Origin: Xylanibacter ruminicola
GTDB taxonomy: Bacteria; Bacteroidota; Bacteroidia; Bacteroidales; Bacteroidaceae
DNA length: 64,000 nucleotides
Direction: 5' to 3'
Assembly: GCA_015060625.1 (NCBI GenBank)
Contig: SUYC01000004.1
Coordinates: 124,001 to 188,000 of the forward strand
The notes below the pieces were generated by a model, which saw only the letters and a program-made list of their open reading frames with translations, had not been told where the DNA came from and made no database searches. Of this stretch, positions 55,436-61,400 are shown piece by piece. Both the position numbers and the translations under genes were made by a program. Numbering within the stretch: the first letter of the stretch is position 1; each line of letters starts with the position of its first letter.

Positions 55436-55836
55436 AGAATGTTTTTCTCGACACCAATATCCTGATAGACTATATTCTTAATCGATCAGGTGGTCACGAT
55501 GCAGAACAACTACTTATGCACGGAAAGAACGGTGACATACAGTTGGCTGCATCTCTGCTGACTTTTGCCAATATGGCTTACATACTGAAAGGCAAAGTAG
55601 ACTTTTATGATTTGTTTGCCATGCTGACAAAATTTATAAATGTTCTTCCTATGGACAATAGTCAGCTACAATTAGCACTTGACAAACATGTTCGCGATTT
55701 TGAAGACATGTTGCAATATCAATGTGCCAAGGCAAGAGATTGCGAGGTTATTATTACAAATAACAAGCGTGATTTTTGTGAGTTTTCTGAACTGCCAATT
55801 ATGACTGCTGAGGAGTTTCTTACACAACTAACATAA
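55432..55836 (+). CDS. PIN-domain ribonuclease toxin (VapC-like)
   Basis: 134 aa. The opening VFLDTNILIDYILNR carries the first acidic metal ligand. A second is near HVRDFEDMLQY, with further ones in ARDCEVIITNNKRDFCEF, the standard PIN arrangement. It would cleave RNA unless neutralised by the upstream antitoxin. It lies inside the invertible segment, where it may favour retention of the segment. Two palindromes with a T-run follow at 55941-55992. Confidence 0.88.
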   Translation: MKNVFLDTNILIDYILNRSGGHDAEQLLMHGKNGDIQLAASLLTFANMAYILKGKVDFYDLFAMLTKFINVLPMDNSQLQLALDKHVRDFEDMLQYQCAKARDCEVIITNNKRDFCEFSELPIMTAEEFLTQLT

Positions 55837-55940
55837 GGAATGAATATGCCCCCTGAGTAATGGCAGGATAAACCATTATGCTAGCAGTGATGAACTTTTT
55901 GAGAAAATGGGAATCTGATGGCATATAAAATATCATTGTT

Positions 55941-55992
55941 AATGGGGATTTGAAATCCCCATTTTTATTTAGTCGGGGATTTAAAATCCCCG
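55941..55992 (+). terminator. Two tandem GGGGATTT palindromes
   Basis: AATGGGGATTT-G-AAATCCCCATT (55941-55963) is followed by TTTTATTT and then CGGGGATTT-A-AAATCCCCG (55974-55992). The first is a good terminator for the toxin-antitoxin unit. The purpose of the second copy is unclear. Confidence 0.65.
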
Positions 55993-56039
55993 CCAACAAT
56001 TTTTTTCGTCAAAAAGAGGCATGTTTTGCAAAAATTGCT

Positions 56040-56047
56040 TATCTTTG
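56040..56047 (+). promoter_or_regulatory. -7 box of recombinase gene
   Basis: TATCTTTG, 39 nt before ATG 56087. There is no TTTG at the right distance upstream. Confidence 0.55.
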
Positions 56048-56086
56048 CACCATTAACCATTTTAATTATATTTATTGCCCTTTTAA

Positions 56087-57052
56087 ATGCTTATGATTAC
56101 AAACATTTTTAAGACACTTGCAACGTGTTTGTATTGTAACAAACACAAGTCACAAACCGTCTCGGCAGTAAAGCGACTCAGGGACGAAATTGTCCATACG
56201 AGCTGCCTGTGCAAGGAGAAAACCCACAAGAACAAGCTCACCGCCGTGAATGCTTTTGAGAAGTTTCTCACTGAAACGCAACAGCAGGGAGCTGTGCTCA
56301 GAATGGATGACGTGACGCCCTTCCACATCAAGGCATTCGAACAGTGGATGGTCAACAAGAGCTACTCACTCAACTATGTAAGGTTGCACATGCGATGTCT
56401 GCGGGCATTGTTCAACTGCATCAACGGCAGCGGCAAACACCTGTTCAAGGAGGTGCGTACCACCAACTGCCAGACCGAGAAACGCGCGGTGAGCGAGGAC
56501 GTGGTGAAACAACTTAAAGACCTGCCCGTCAGCCAGAACTCCAGCGTGGCCATGGCTCGAAACATCTTCCTCTTCTGCTTCTACTGCATGGGCATGCCGC
56601 TCATTGACGCTGTGCGCCTGAAGAAGATTCAGCTGAAAGACAACTGTATATCCTATCGCCGACGAAAGACCAACCGGCTGATCACCATCCCTATAGGTCC
56701 TGAGCTGGCAGAACTGCTGCAACAGCTACCGCCATCCCCGAACGCCTATCTGCTCCCTATCATCACAGCAGACAACACCGCACAGGCTTATCACCAGTAC
56801 ATCAACTTCTACCAGCGATACCGGCGCAGCCTGAAAGAACTGAGCTGTATGCTCAGTGGCAATGTGCATCTCACGTCCTACGTGGCACGCCATACCTGGG
56901 CAAGCATCGTCTATCACCATGGCGTGAGCGAGAATGTCATAGCCAGGGCACTCGGCCACTCCAGTACCAATACTACACGCACGTACATTACAGAACTATG
57001 CGATACCGAACTAGCAGCCGCCAATGAGATAGTAACAAAAGCGCTTATGTAA
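56087..57052 (+). CDS. Tyrosine recombinase (putative DNA invertase)
   Basis: 321 aa. The N-terminal SAM-like core-binding region spans about 45-125 and the catalytic domain about 135-315. Visible active-site residues are K194 (RRRKTNRL), R268-H269 (LTSYVARHTWAS), H291 (LGHSSTNTT) and the nucleophile Y300. The first catalytic Arg position (Tsr-type relatives have YTRGM) reads FYCMGM, so M168 replaces Arg; IntDOT-type enzymes also lack this Arg. The size and family are those of the Bacteroidota phase-variation invertases. It lies inside 23-bp inverted repeats, its stop 134 nt from the right arm, and is the likely enzyme for the switch. Confidence 0.88.
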   Translation: MLMITNIFKTLATCLYCNKHKSQTVSAVKRLRDEIVHTSCLCKEKTHKNKLTAVNAFEKFLTETQQQGAVLRMDDVTPFHIKAFEQWMVNKSYSLNYVRLHMRCLRALFNCINGSGKHLFKEVRTTNCQTEKRAVSEDVVKQLKDLPVSQNSSVAMARNIFLFCFYCMGMPLIDAVRLKKIQLKDNCISYRRRKTNRLITIPIGPELAELLQQLPPSPNAYLLPIITADNTAQAYHQYINFYQRYRRSLKELSCMLSGNVHLTSYVARHTWASIVYHHGVSENVIARALGHSSTNTTRTYITELCDTELAAANEIVTKALM

Positions 57053-57137
57053 AGCAATTTTTATAATGCGTAAAATGTACACGTGTAGGCATACAATGTT
57101 AATTATACTTAAATGAAATGTTTTTCATTGATAAAAA

Positions 57138-57169
57138 TTTGGTTTTTATAACTTAAATCGTTTATTTTG
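57138..57169 (+). promoter_or_regulatory. Near-consensus outward promoter beside right arm
   Basis: TTTG (57138-57141), 20-nt spacer, TTATTTTG (57162-57169; one mismatch to TAnnTTTG). Transcription would start near 57176 and run through the right inverted-repeat arm. Inversion would redirect it into the fimbrial operon. Confidence 0.55.
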
Positions 57170-57186
57170 CAGCAACCTTTTGATTA

Positions 57187-57209
57187 TCCTATTTCGAATA
57201 GGAGTGCAT
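57187..57209. repeat. Right arm of 23-bp inverted repeat
   Basis: Plus-strand CCTATTTCGAATAGG plus AGTGCAT. Perfect inverted match to 55064-55086, followed after three bases by AACAAGG as on the left. Confidence 0.9.
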
Positions 57210-57285
57210 AAAAACAAGGGAAAAACAAGTAATTTAGTTAAAATATATTAACAATAATACACTTTTTCTGTTTTATTTACATTCT

Positions 57286-57334
57286 CCGTTATAGCATGTT
57301 ATAACGGTAAAGAAAAATATTAGTTGTATCTTTG
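57286..57334 (+). promoter_or_regulatory. Promoter with overlapping palindromic operator
   Basis: CCGTTATA-GCATGT-TATAACGG (57286-57307) overlaps the -33 position of a -7 box TATCTTTG (57327-57334). This is the layout of a repressor-controlled promoter for the island genes. The remainder of the 357-nt gap (57053-57409) is A/T-rich and holds no ORF I can support. Confidence 0.55.
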
Positions 57335-57409
57335 CAAGCGTTTTCGGACTAAACCGGATTACACGAGTCATTAATTAATTAATAAACTAACAAAAAGTAA
57401 ACAAAACCA

Positions 57410-57718
57410 ATGGTCAAAGAACAACTATCTGGCCGCATAGTGAACATCGTGCTCAAGGCCATCAGAGAAGAGAAAGGCCGACTGACAGCTATCAGCGACC
57501 TGAGTGTCATCAACAGACAGGAATTCGACGTGGAGGGACTTCGGAAAATGCGCCTCGACCGTTTTATACGCGTGGGGTCGGCCATGGCAGTCATGATGCC
57601 AAGGAAACGCTACGAGCAGATGAAACAGGAAATCTCGGAGGTGTTCTGGAATGCGATAGAGAGCATGGAAAACGGTGAGGAACTAAACGGCAACGAAGAT
57701 GATGCAGACAACAACTGA
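57410..57718 (+). CDS. Hypothetical protein, 102 aa
   Basis: Unrecognised. It is basic at the N-terminus and acidic at the C-terminal tail (NGEELNGNEDDADNN), mostly helical, with no signal peptide. It overlaps the ATPase gene by 20 nt, so the two are translationally coupled. It is the first gene of the island and follows the palindrome-overlapped promoter. A small DNA-binding or adaptor role is possible, but no motif proves it. Confidence 0.6.
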   Translation: MVKEQLSGRIVNIVLKAIREEKGRLTAISDLSVINRQEFDVEGLRKMRLDRFIRVGSAMAVMMPRKRYEQMKQEISEVFWNAIESMENGEELNGNEDDADNN

Positions 57719-58814
57719 CCCCATAGCACAGGAACTGCAACTGGCAGGACAACCCACAGTAGTAACACCCGAGATGGAACTGCTGGACAAATACCGCGTA
57801 TCCAACACCACACAGGCCGAACCGGAGGAGTTTCTCCTGACCCTGAACGGCACACCATGCTTTCCGCGATGCGACGTGAGTGTGCTGGCAGGACAGGCCA
57901 AGACGGGCAAGACGTTCGTGACATCCATGCTCATGGCCTGCGGCGTGAGCCAAGAGGTGCTGCAACTGCAACGCAACACCACAGAACCGCTCAAGGTGAT
58001 GTGGCTGGACACGGAACAGAGCGTGGCCACCACCAAGCGCATACTGTGCGACCGAGTGGCACGCATGGCAGGAGTGGAGACACTGCCCGACGAACAGTAC
58101 TTCGTATTCAACACCCGACGCAACACGCCCAAAGAGCGGCAACAGCTGCTGGCCATGGCGATTGAGACCTACCGCCCCGACATCTGCATCATCGACGGCA
58201 TAGCCGACCTGACAGACGACATCAACAGCGGACAGGAGGCCAACGAACTGCTGCAACAATTATTGACACTGGCTCAGGAACACAGATGTAACATCACGGC
58301 CAACATACACCTGAACCGCACGGGCGAGAAGCAGAACCTGCGCGGCTGGTTGGGCACGGTGATGCTACAGAAGGCCTACGAGGTTTTCACCTGCGAACGC
58401 ATGCCCGACAACGAGACCTTCGCCATGGAAATGCTCTTCTCCAGACAGCACAAGCCTTGTCAGGATATGTATTACAGTGTGGACGAGAATGGGCTGCCAT
58501 ACTCCACCAAAAAATGTGACAACACAAAAGGTGATAAAAAGCAGCAGAAACAAGAGTTTTACAATCAGGAGTACGTGGATGCCAACCCTGCCGACCCAGC
58601 CCTGCCATGGCAGTTCCGCAAGTTGTTTGCCGCAGCTTTCGGCACGGCAGCCATGCTGGGCAGCGACGACCTGGAGCACCGGGTGATGGCACTGAGCAAC
58701 ATCAAACAGAAACAGTACTACTACCGTGTGCTGGCCGAGGCCGAGAAGCGGCGCATCGTACAAAAAACCTTAACCAGGGGTGGTCGCATAGGCATCATCA
58801 TCCTGCCTGCATAG
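57699..58814 (+). CDS. RepA-like hexameric AAA/RecA ATPase
   Basis: 371 aa. Walker A VLAGQAKTGKT (about 63-73), Walker B PDICIIDGIADL (about 156-167) and the downstream NITANIHLNRTGEKQNLRGW (about 205-224) match RepA/DnaB-type RecA-fold ATPases carried by plasmids and phages. It would act as a replicative-type helicase or recombination ATPase. The C-terminal part (about 285-371) ends in a winged-helix-like segment (KQKQYYYRVLAEAEKRRIVQ, TLTRGGRIGIIIL). It overlaps the 102-aa gene and is followed by a strong G/C hairpin and the Toprim-like gene. Confidence 0.8.
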   Translation: MMQTTTDPIAQELQLAGQPTVVTPEMELLDKYRVSNTTQAEPEEFLLTLNGTPCFPRCDVSVLAGQAKTGKTFVTSMLMACGVSQEVLQLQRNTTEPLKVMWLDTEQSVATTKRILCDRVARMAGVETLPDEQYFVFNTRRNTPKERQQLLAMAIETYRPDICIIDGIADLTDDINSGQEANELLQQLLTLAQEHRCNITANIHLNRTGEKQNLRGWLGTVMLQKAYEVFTCERMPDNETFAMEMLFSRQHKPCQDMYYSVDENGLPYSTKKCDNTKGDKKQQKQEFYNQEYVDANPADPALPWQFRKLFAAAFGTAAMLGSDDLEHRVMALSNIKQKQYYYRVLAEAEKRRIVQKTLTRGGRIGIIILPA

Positions 58815-58825
58815 CCCCTCATACT

Positions 58826-58863
58826 ATACCCCCCTCCCCCCTTATGGGTGGGGGGAGGGGTAT
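58826..58863. repeat. C-rich/G-rich intercistronic hairpin
   Basis: A C-rich arm (58826-58841) pairs with GGGGGGAGGGGTAT (58850-58863). The G strand GGGTGGGGGGAGGGG could also form a G-quadruplex. No T-run follows, so it may stabilise mRNA ends or attenuate. Confidence 0.6.
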
Positions 58864-58893
58864 GTATAGAGGGTGCTGCTAAATGATACGGCT

Positions 58894-59673
58894 ATGAAGA
58901 TATCGGAAATCAATCCATTCACCATCAGGAAACTGAGCGCCAAAGTGGAGGCACAGATAGCCCAGGAGGCGGCGCAGAGACTGATCATCCATCCCGACAC
59001 CGACCTGGTGGGGCGTCATCTCTCCTGTGCCAGCACCTTCTGCAGGGCGGTGGTAGGCATGGGCTATCTCACCCAGCAACAGATGGTGCGAGCGGCCCGG
59101 CGATACCGCTTGGGGATGAGTCGCGACGGTGGGGTGATATTCTGGCAGATAGGTGCCACAGGACGCATCTACGACGGCAAGATCATGTACTACCGCACGG
59201 ACTGCCATCGCGACCACAACCAGTCGCCCACCTGGGTGATGAGCAGACTAAAGGCTTTCTATCTGGACGGCTATCCTGAACTGGCCGCGGAACTGCAACC
59301 GGTGCACTGCCTCTTTGGGCGGCATCTGGTGGACGACCACTCGCCAGTGGCAGTGGTAGAGGCAGAGAAAACGGCTGTTATCATGAGCGAACTCTACCCC
59401 CACTACCTGTGGCTGGCCACGGGCGGACTGAACGAGCTGACGCCCGAGAAGCTCTTCGGACTGAAGGGACACCGCATCATACTCTTCCCCGACACCGACG
59501 AGCACCGGCAGGCTTACACCACCTGGTATAAGGTGAGTAGGGAGGCGGAGTTTATGTTGGGGCACCCCATACACCTGTCGAACCTGCTGGAACAGCGGGC
59601 TACCGACGATCAGAAACGGCGAAAGATAGACTTGGTGGACTACTATTTCGAGCAACTTGCTTCTGAGCCGTAA
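58894..59673 (+). CDS. Toprim-like (DUF6371-type) protein
   Basis: 259 aa. The N-terminal part contains a helical region and DGGVIFWQIGATGRIYDGKIMYY (about 90-112), like the primase-associated domain of DUF6371 proteins. The C-terminal part has the Toprim pattern VAVVEAEKTAVIMSELYP (conserved Glu) and HRIILFPDTDEH (Asp-x-Asp). Toprim domains synthesise primers or cleave DNA. With the upstream RepA-like ATPase it forms a primase-helicase-like pair. ATG 58894 is preferred to GTG 58873. Its last codons overlap the first of three 22-nt repeats. Confidence 0.72.
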   Translation: MKISEINPFTIRKLSAKVEAQIAQEAAQRLIIHPDTDLVGRHLSCASTFCRAVVGMGYLTQQQMVRAARRYRLGMSRDGGVIFWQIGATGRIYDGKIMYYRTDCHRDHNQSPTWVMSRLKAFYLDGYPELAAELQPVHCLFGRHLVDDHSPVAVVEAEKTAVIMSELYPHYLWLATGGLNELTPEKLFGLKGHRIILFPDTDEHRQAYTTWYKVSREAEFMLGHPIHLSNLLEQRATDDQKRRKIDLVDYYFEQLASEP

Positions 59674-59722
59674 CCAACTTGTTTTTCAGTCATAATCAAC
59701 TTACTTTTCAATCAAAATCAAC
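59653..59722 (+). repeat. Three 22-nt iteron-like tandem repeats
   Basis: Units start at 59653, 59675 and 59697 with CAACTTGC, CAACTTGT and CAACTTAC; a final CAAC abuts ATG 59723. Adjacent units match at 16 and 18 of 22 positions. Tandem 22-nt repeats beside a RepA-like gene look like plasmid iterons or an autoregulatory operator. Confidence 0.6.
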
Positions 59723-60022
59723 ATGGTAAATTTCTACGATAAGCATCGTTTTATCAGTAAGAGCGAGCTGGCCAGACTGGCTGGTGTGTCGCTACGTACT
59801 TTTTCACGCTATCTGGCCACCAGACGCCCTGTTCTGGATGCCATGGGCATATCACCCAAGGCTCAGAAACTGCCGCCACAGGCAGTGAGGTACATCTGCG
59901 AAGACTACTGTATCGACCTGTCGCCGGAGCTTCAGGACCAGGAAGCGCTCAAAAAATCACCTTTATATCAAAATTTTCTGCGTATGCTGGACACTGTTGG
60001 CCAACGACTTTCCAATAAGTAG
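59723..60022 (+). CDS. Small HTH-like protein, 99 aa
   Basis: The N-terminal half reads HRFISKSELARLAGVSLRTF SRYLATRR-like (split here), a helix-turn-helix of the kind seen in DUF4248-like proteins next to HU and DUF3987 genes. The C-terminal half is helical. It begins directly after the 22-nt repeats, which replace a normal ribosome site, so it may regulate itself or bind an origin. The exact family is not certain. Confidence 0.68.
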   Translation: MVNFYDKHRFISKSELARLAGVSLRTFSRYLATRRPVLDAMGISPKAQKLPPQAVRYICEDYCIDLSPELQDQEALKKSPLYQNFLRMLDTVGQRLSNK

Positions 60023-60030
60023 TACCTTTG
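60023..60030 (+). promoter_or_regulatory. -7 box of HU-HIG gene
   Basis: TACCTTTG begins 1 nt after the preceding stop, 59 nt before ATG 60089. A GTTGGCCAAC palindrome precedes it at 59996-60005. Confidence 0.55.
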
Positions 60031-60088
60031 CATCGTCAAAAGACAACAACTTAATTTTTTTACTTTTTTAATTTTTTACCTTTAAATT

Positions 60089-60601
60089 ATGGTACGTTAC
60101 ATTTTACAGCAAATCAAAATCACCAGTCACAAGTATTTTGGCGGTTGGTTCGCCAAGAACGTGGTGGAGGAGACGATCGACCTGGACGGTCTGGCCGAGC
60201 ACATGAGTAATCACAACTCGCCTTACTCCAAGGGTGTCATCAAGGGTCTGCTCACCGACATGATCGGTTGTATCAAGGAGCTCCTGCTGGAGGGAAAGAA
60301 CGTGAAGATCGACGACCTGGCCATCTTCTCGCTGGGCATCAAGAACAAGGAGATGGCACTGAAGGAAGAGGACTTCAGCGTGAGCAAGAACATCGCAGGT
60401 GTGAAGCTGAAGGCCCGTGCCACGGGTGACCTGATGAGTAAGAATCTGAACCTGGAGGCGACGCTGAAGAGGGTGAGCACCCCAGGAACCTCCCCCAGCC
60501 CCTCCCCGCTCGATCCTACCCCAAGCAGTGGTGGCTCGAATGGCGGCAATACCGGCGGCAGCTCGGGCAATGAGCCGATAGACGGGCCTAACGGTGACTG
60601 A
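60089..60601 (+). CDS. HU-HIG type DNA-binding protein
   Basis: 170 aa. About residues 1-125 form an HU-like fold of the HIG group (VRYILQQIKITSHKYFGGWF, GLLTDMIGCIKELLLEGKNV, DDLAIFSLGI), common in Bacteroidota accessory regions. The C-terminal tail is Ser/Pro/Gly/Asn-rich (GSNGGNTGGSSGNEP) and likely disordered. Such proteins bend or organise DNA; the target is unknown. It has its own -7 box, and a 19-bp inverted repeat lies between it and the smalltalk gene. Confidence 0.85.
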   Translation: MVRYILQQIKITSHKYFGGWFAKNVVEETIDLDGLAEHMSNHNSPYSKGVIKGLLTDMIGCIKELLLEGKNVKIDDLAIFSLGIKNKEMALKEEDFSVSKNIAGVKLKARATGDLMSKNLNLEATLKRVSTPGTSPSPSPLDPTPSSGGSNGGNTGGSSGNEPIDGPNGD

Positions 60602-60633
60602 TTTTTAGGCACGAATGCCGAGAGAGATTTTTA

Positions 60634-60731
60634 AGGCACGGATTAACACGGCTCTCTTTTAGAGAAACGCGGCTTACCTCGTTGTAAAATAGCAGTGTCC
60701 TTTTATTAAAAGGCCGTGTTAATCCGTGCCT
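60634..60731. repeat. 19-bp perfect inverted repeat
   Basis: AGGCACGGATTAACACGGC (60634-60652) and GCCGTGTTAATCCGTGCCT (60713-60731) frame a 60-nt loop. A third partial copy (TTTTTAGGCACGAATGCC) begins at 60602. These CACGGATTAA elements recur in many Bacteroidota intergenic regions. Confidence 0.75.
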
Positions 60732-60760
60732 AAAATAAAAAAAAATAAAAATTAAACATT

Positions 60761-60865
60761 ATGATTAGAGTAAATTGGACAAAGGTAGCTAAGTGGGCTA
60801 AGCTCCTGGCTACAGTGATTACTACAGTTCTGGGAACTATAGCTGTACAGTCATGCGCACAGTGA
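60761..60865 (+). CDS. Smalltalk protein
   Basis: 34 aa, reading MIRVNWTKVAKWAKLLATVI then TTVLGTIAVQSCAQ. A basic, Trp-containing N-terminus leads into one membrane helix and a Cys near the end. This matches the small Bacteroidota family called smalltalk, nearly always found next to an N-acetylmuramoyl-L-alanine amidase. Its stop overlaps the amidase start by 13 nt. It could be a lipoprotein-like or holin-like partner of the amidase, but the function is unknown. Confidence 0.8.
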   Translation: MIRVNWTKVAKWAKLLATVITTVLGTIAVQSCAQ

Positions 60866-61290
60866 ACTTAATCGTTATCCATTGCAGCGCCACGAAGTGC
60901 AACAGGCGCTTCACGGTGAAAGACCTGGAAGACTGCCATAACGCCCGTTTCCACAATAAGGGCATCGGCTATCACTACTACATAGAGCGAGACGGACAGC
61001 TCTATCAGACCCGGTCGGAAGAAGAGGTGGGCATGCACGCCCGCCACTATAATGACAGCAGCATCGGCATCTGCTACGAAGGCGGACTCAACGAGAAGGG
61101 CGCACCAGCCGACACACGTACGCCAGCCCAGAAACAAACGCTCATCGCATTGCTGCGTAGTCTGAAGGTTGACTACCCCAATGCCAAGATCATAGGTCAT
61201 CGCGACCTGCCCTGGGTGGCCAAGGATTGCCCTTGTTTTGATGCTCGTGAGGAGTATCACGATCTACAGCCGCTTGTGCTGGAACAATAG
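60853..61290 (+). CDS. N-acetylmuramoyl-L-alanine amidase
   Basis: 145 aa, Amidase_2 (PGRP/T7-lysozyme-like) fold. It cleaves the bond between N-acetylmuramic acid and the stem peptide. Zinc ligands are visible: IVIHCSATKC (first His), GMHARHYNDSSIGICYEG and IGHRDLP followed by KDCPCFD (second His and Cys). There is no signal peptide, so export would need a partner such as the overlapping smalltalk membrane protein. The gene ends just before the hairpin at 61304. Confidence 0.93.
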   Translation: MRTVNLIVIHCSATKCNRRFTVKDLEDCHNARFHNKGIGYHYYIERDGQLYQTRSEEEVGMHARHYNDSSIGICYEGGLNEKGAPADTRTPAQKQTLIALLRSLKVDYPNAKIIGHRDLPWVAKDCPCFDAREEYHDLQPLVLEQ

Positions 61291-61303
61291 TTGTCATGAA
61301 GCG

Positions 61304-61335
61304 AAATCCCTCAGCCCGCAAAAGCTGAGGGATTT
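61304..61335 (+). terminator. Terminator of amidase unit
   Basis: AAATCCCTCAGC (61304-61315) and GCTGAGGGATTT (61324-61335) form a 12-bp stem with an 8-nt loop, followed by TAATTTG. Confidence 0.8.
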
Positions 61336-61339
61336 TAAT

Positions 61340-61370
61340 TTGCTGTCTGGAATATTTTGCGTATATTTGC
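61340..61370 (+). promoter_or_regulatory. Consensus promoter of polysaccharide-lyase gene
   Basis: TTTG (61340-61343), 19-nt spacer, TATATTTG (61363-61370), 31 nt before ATG 61401. Confidence 0.8.
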
Positions 61371-61400
61371 ACCGCCAATCGTATTCAGAGAAAAAACTTG

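Larger units (their letters stand above)
55064..57209. mobile_element. Candidate invertible DNA segment (Hin-like layout)
   Basis: About 2.1 kb between perfect inverted repeats. It holds an antitoxin-PIN toxin pair, a tyrosine recombinase and an outward promoter next to the right arm. In the sequenced orientation no promoter faces the fimbrial operon on the left. Inversion would place the promoter at 57138-57169 in front of it. Confidence 0.7.

Noticed and set aside
55843..55926. Very short ORFs between PIN gene and palindromes
   Set aside because: Frames of under 20 codons without ribosome sites; at most a gene remnant.
57078..57087. 10-bp palindrome TACACGTGTA after the recombinase
   Set aside because: Short palindromes of this size occur by chance and no second copy or signal is nearby.
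57410..61290. Prophage
   Set aside because: No capsid, portal, terminase, tail or phage integrase genes are present; the amidase and helicase alone are not enough.
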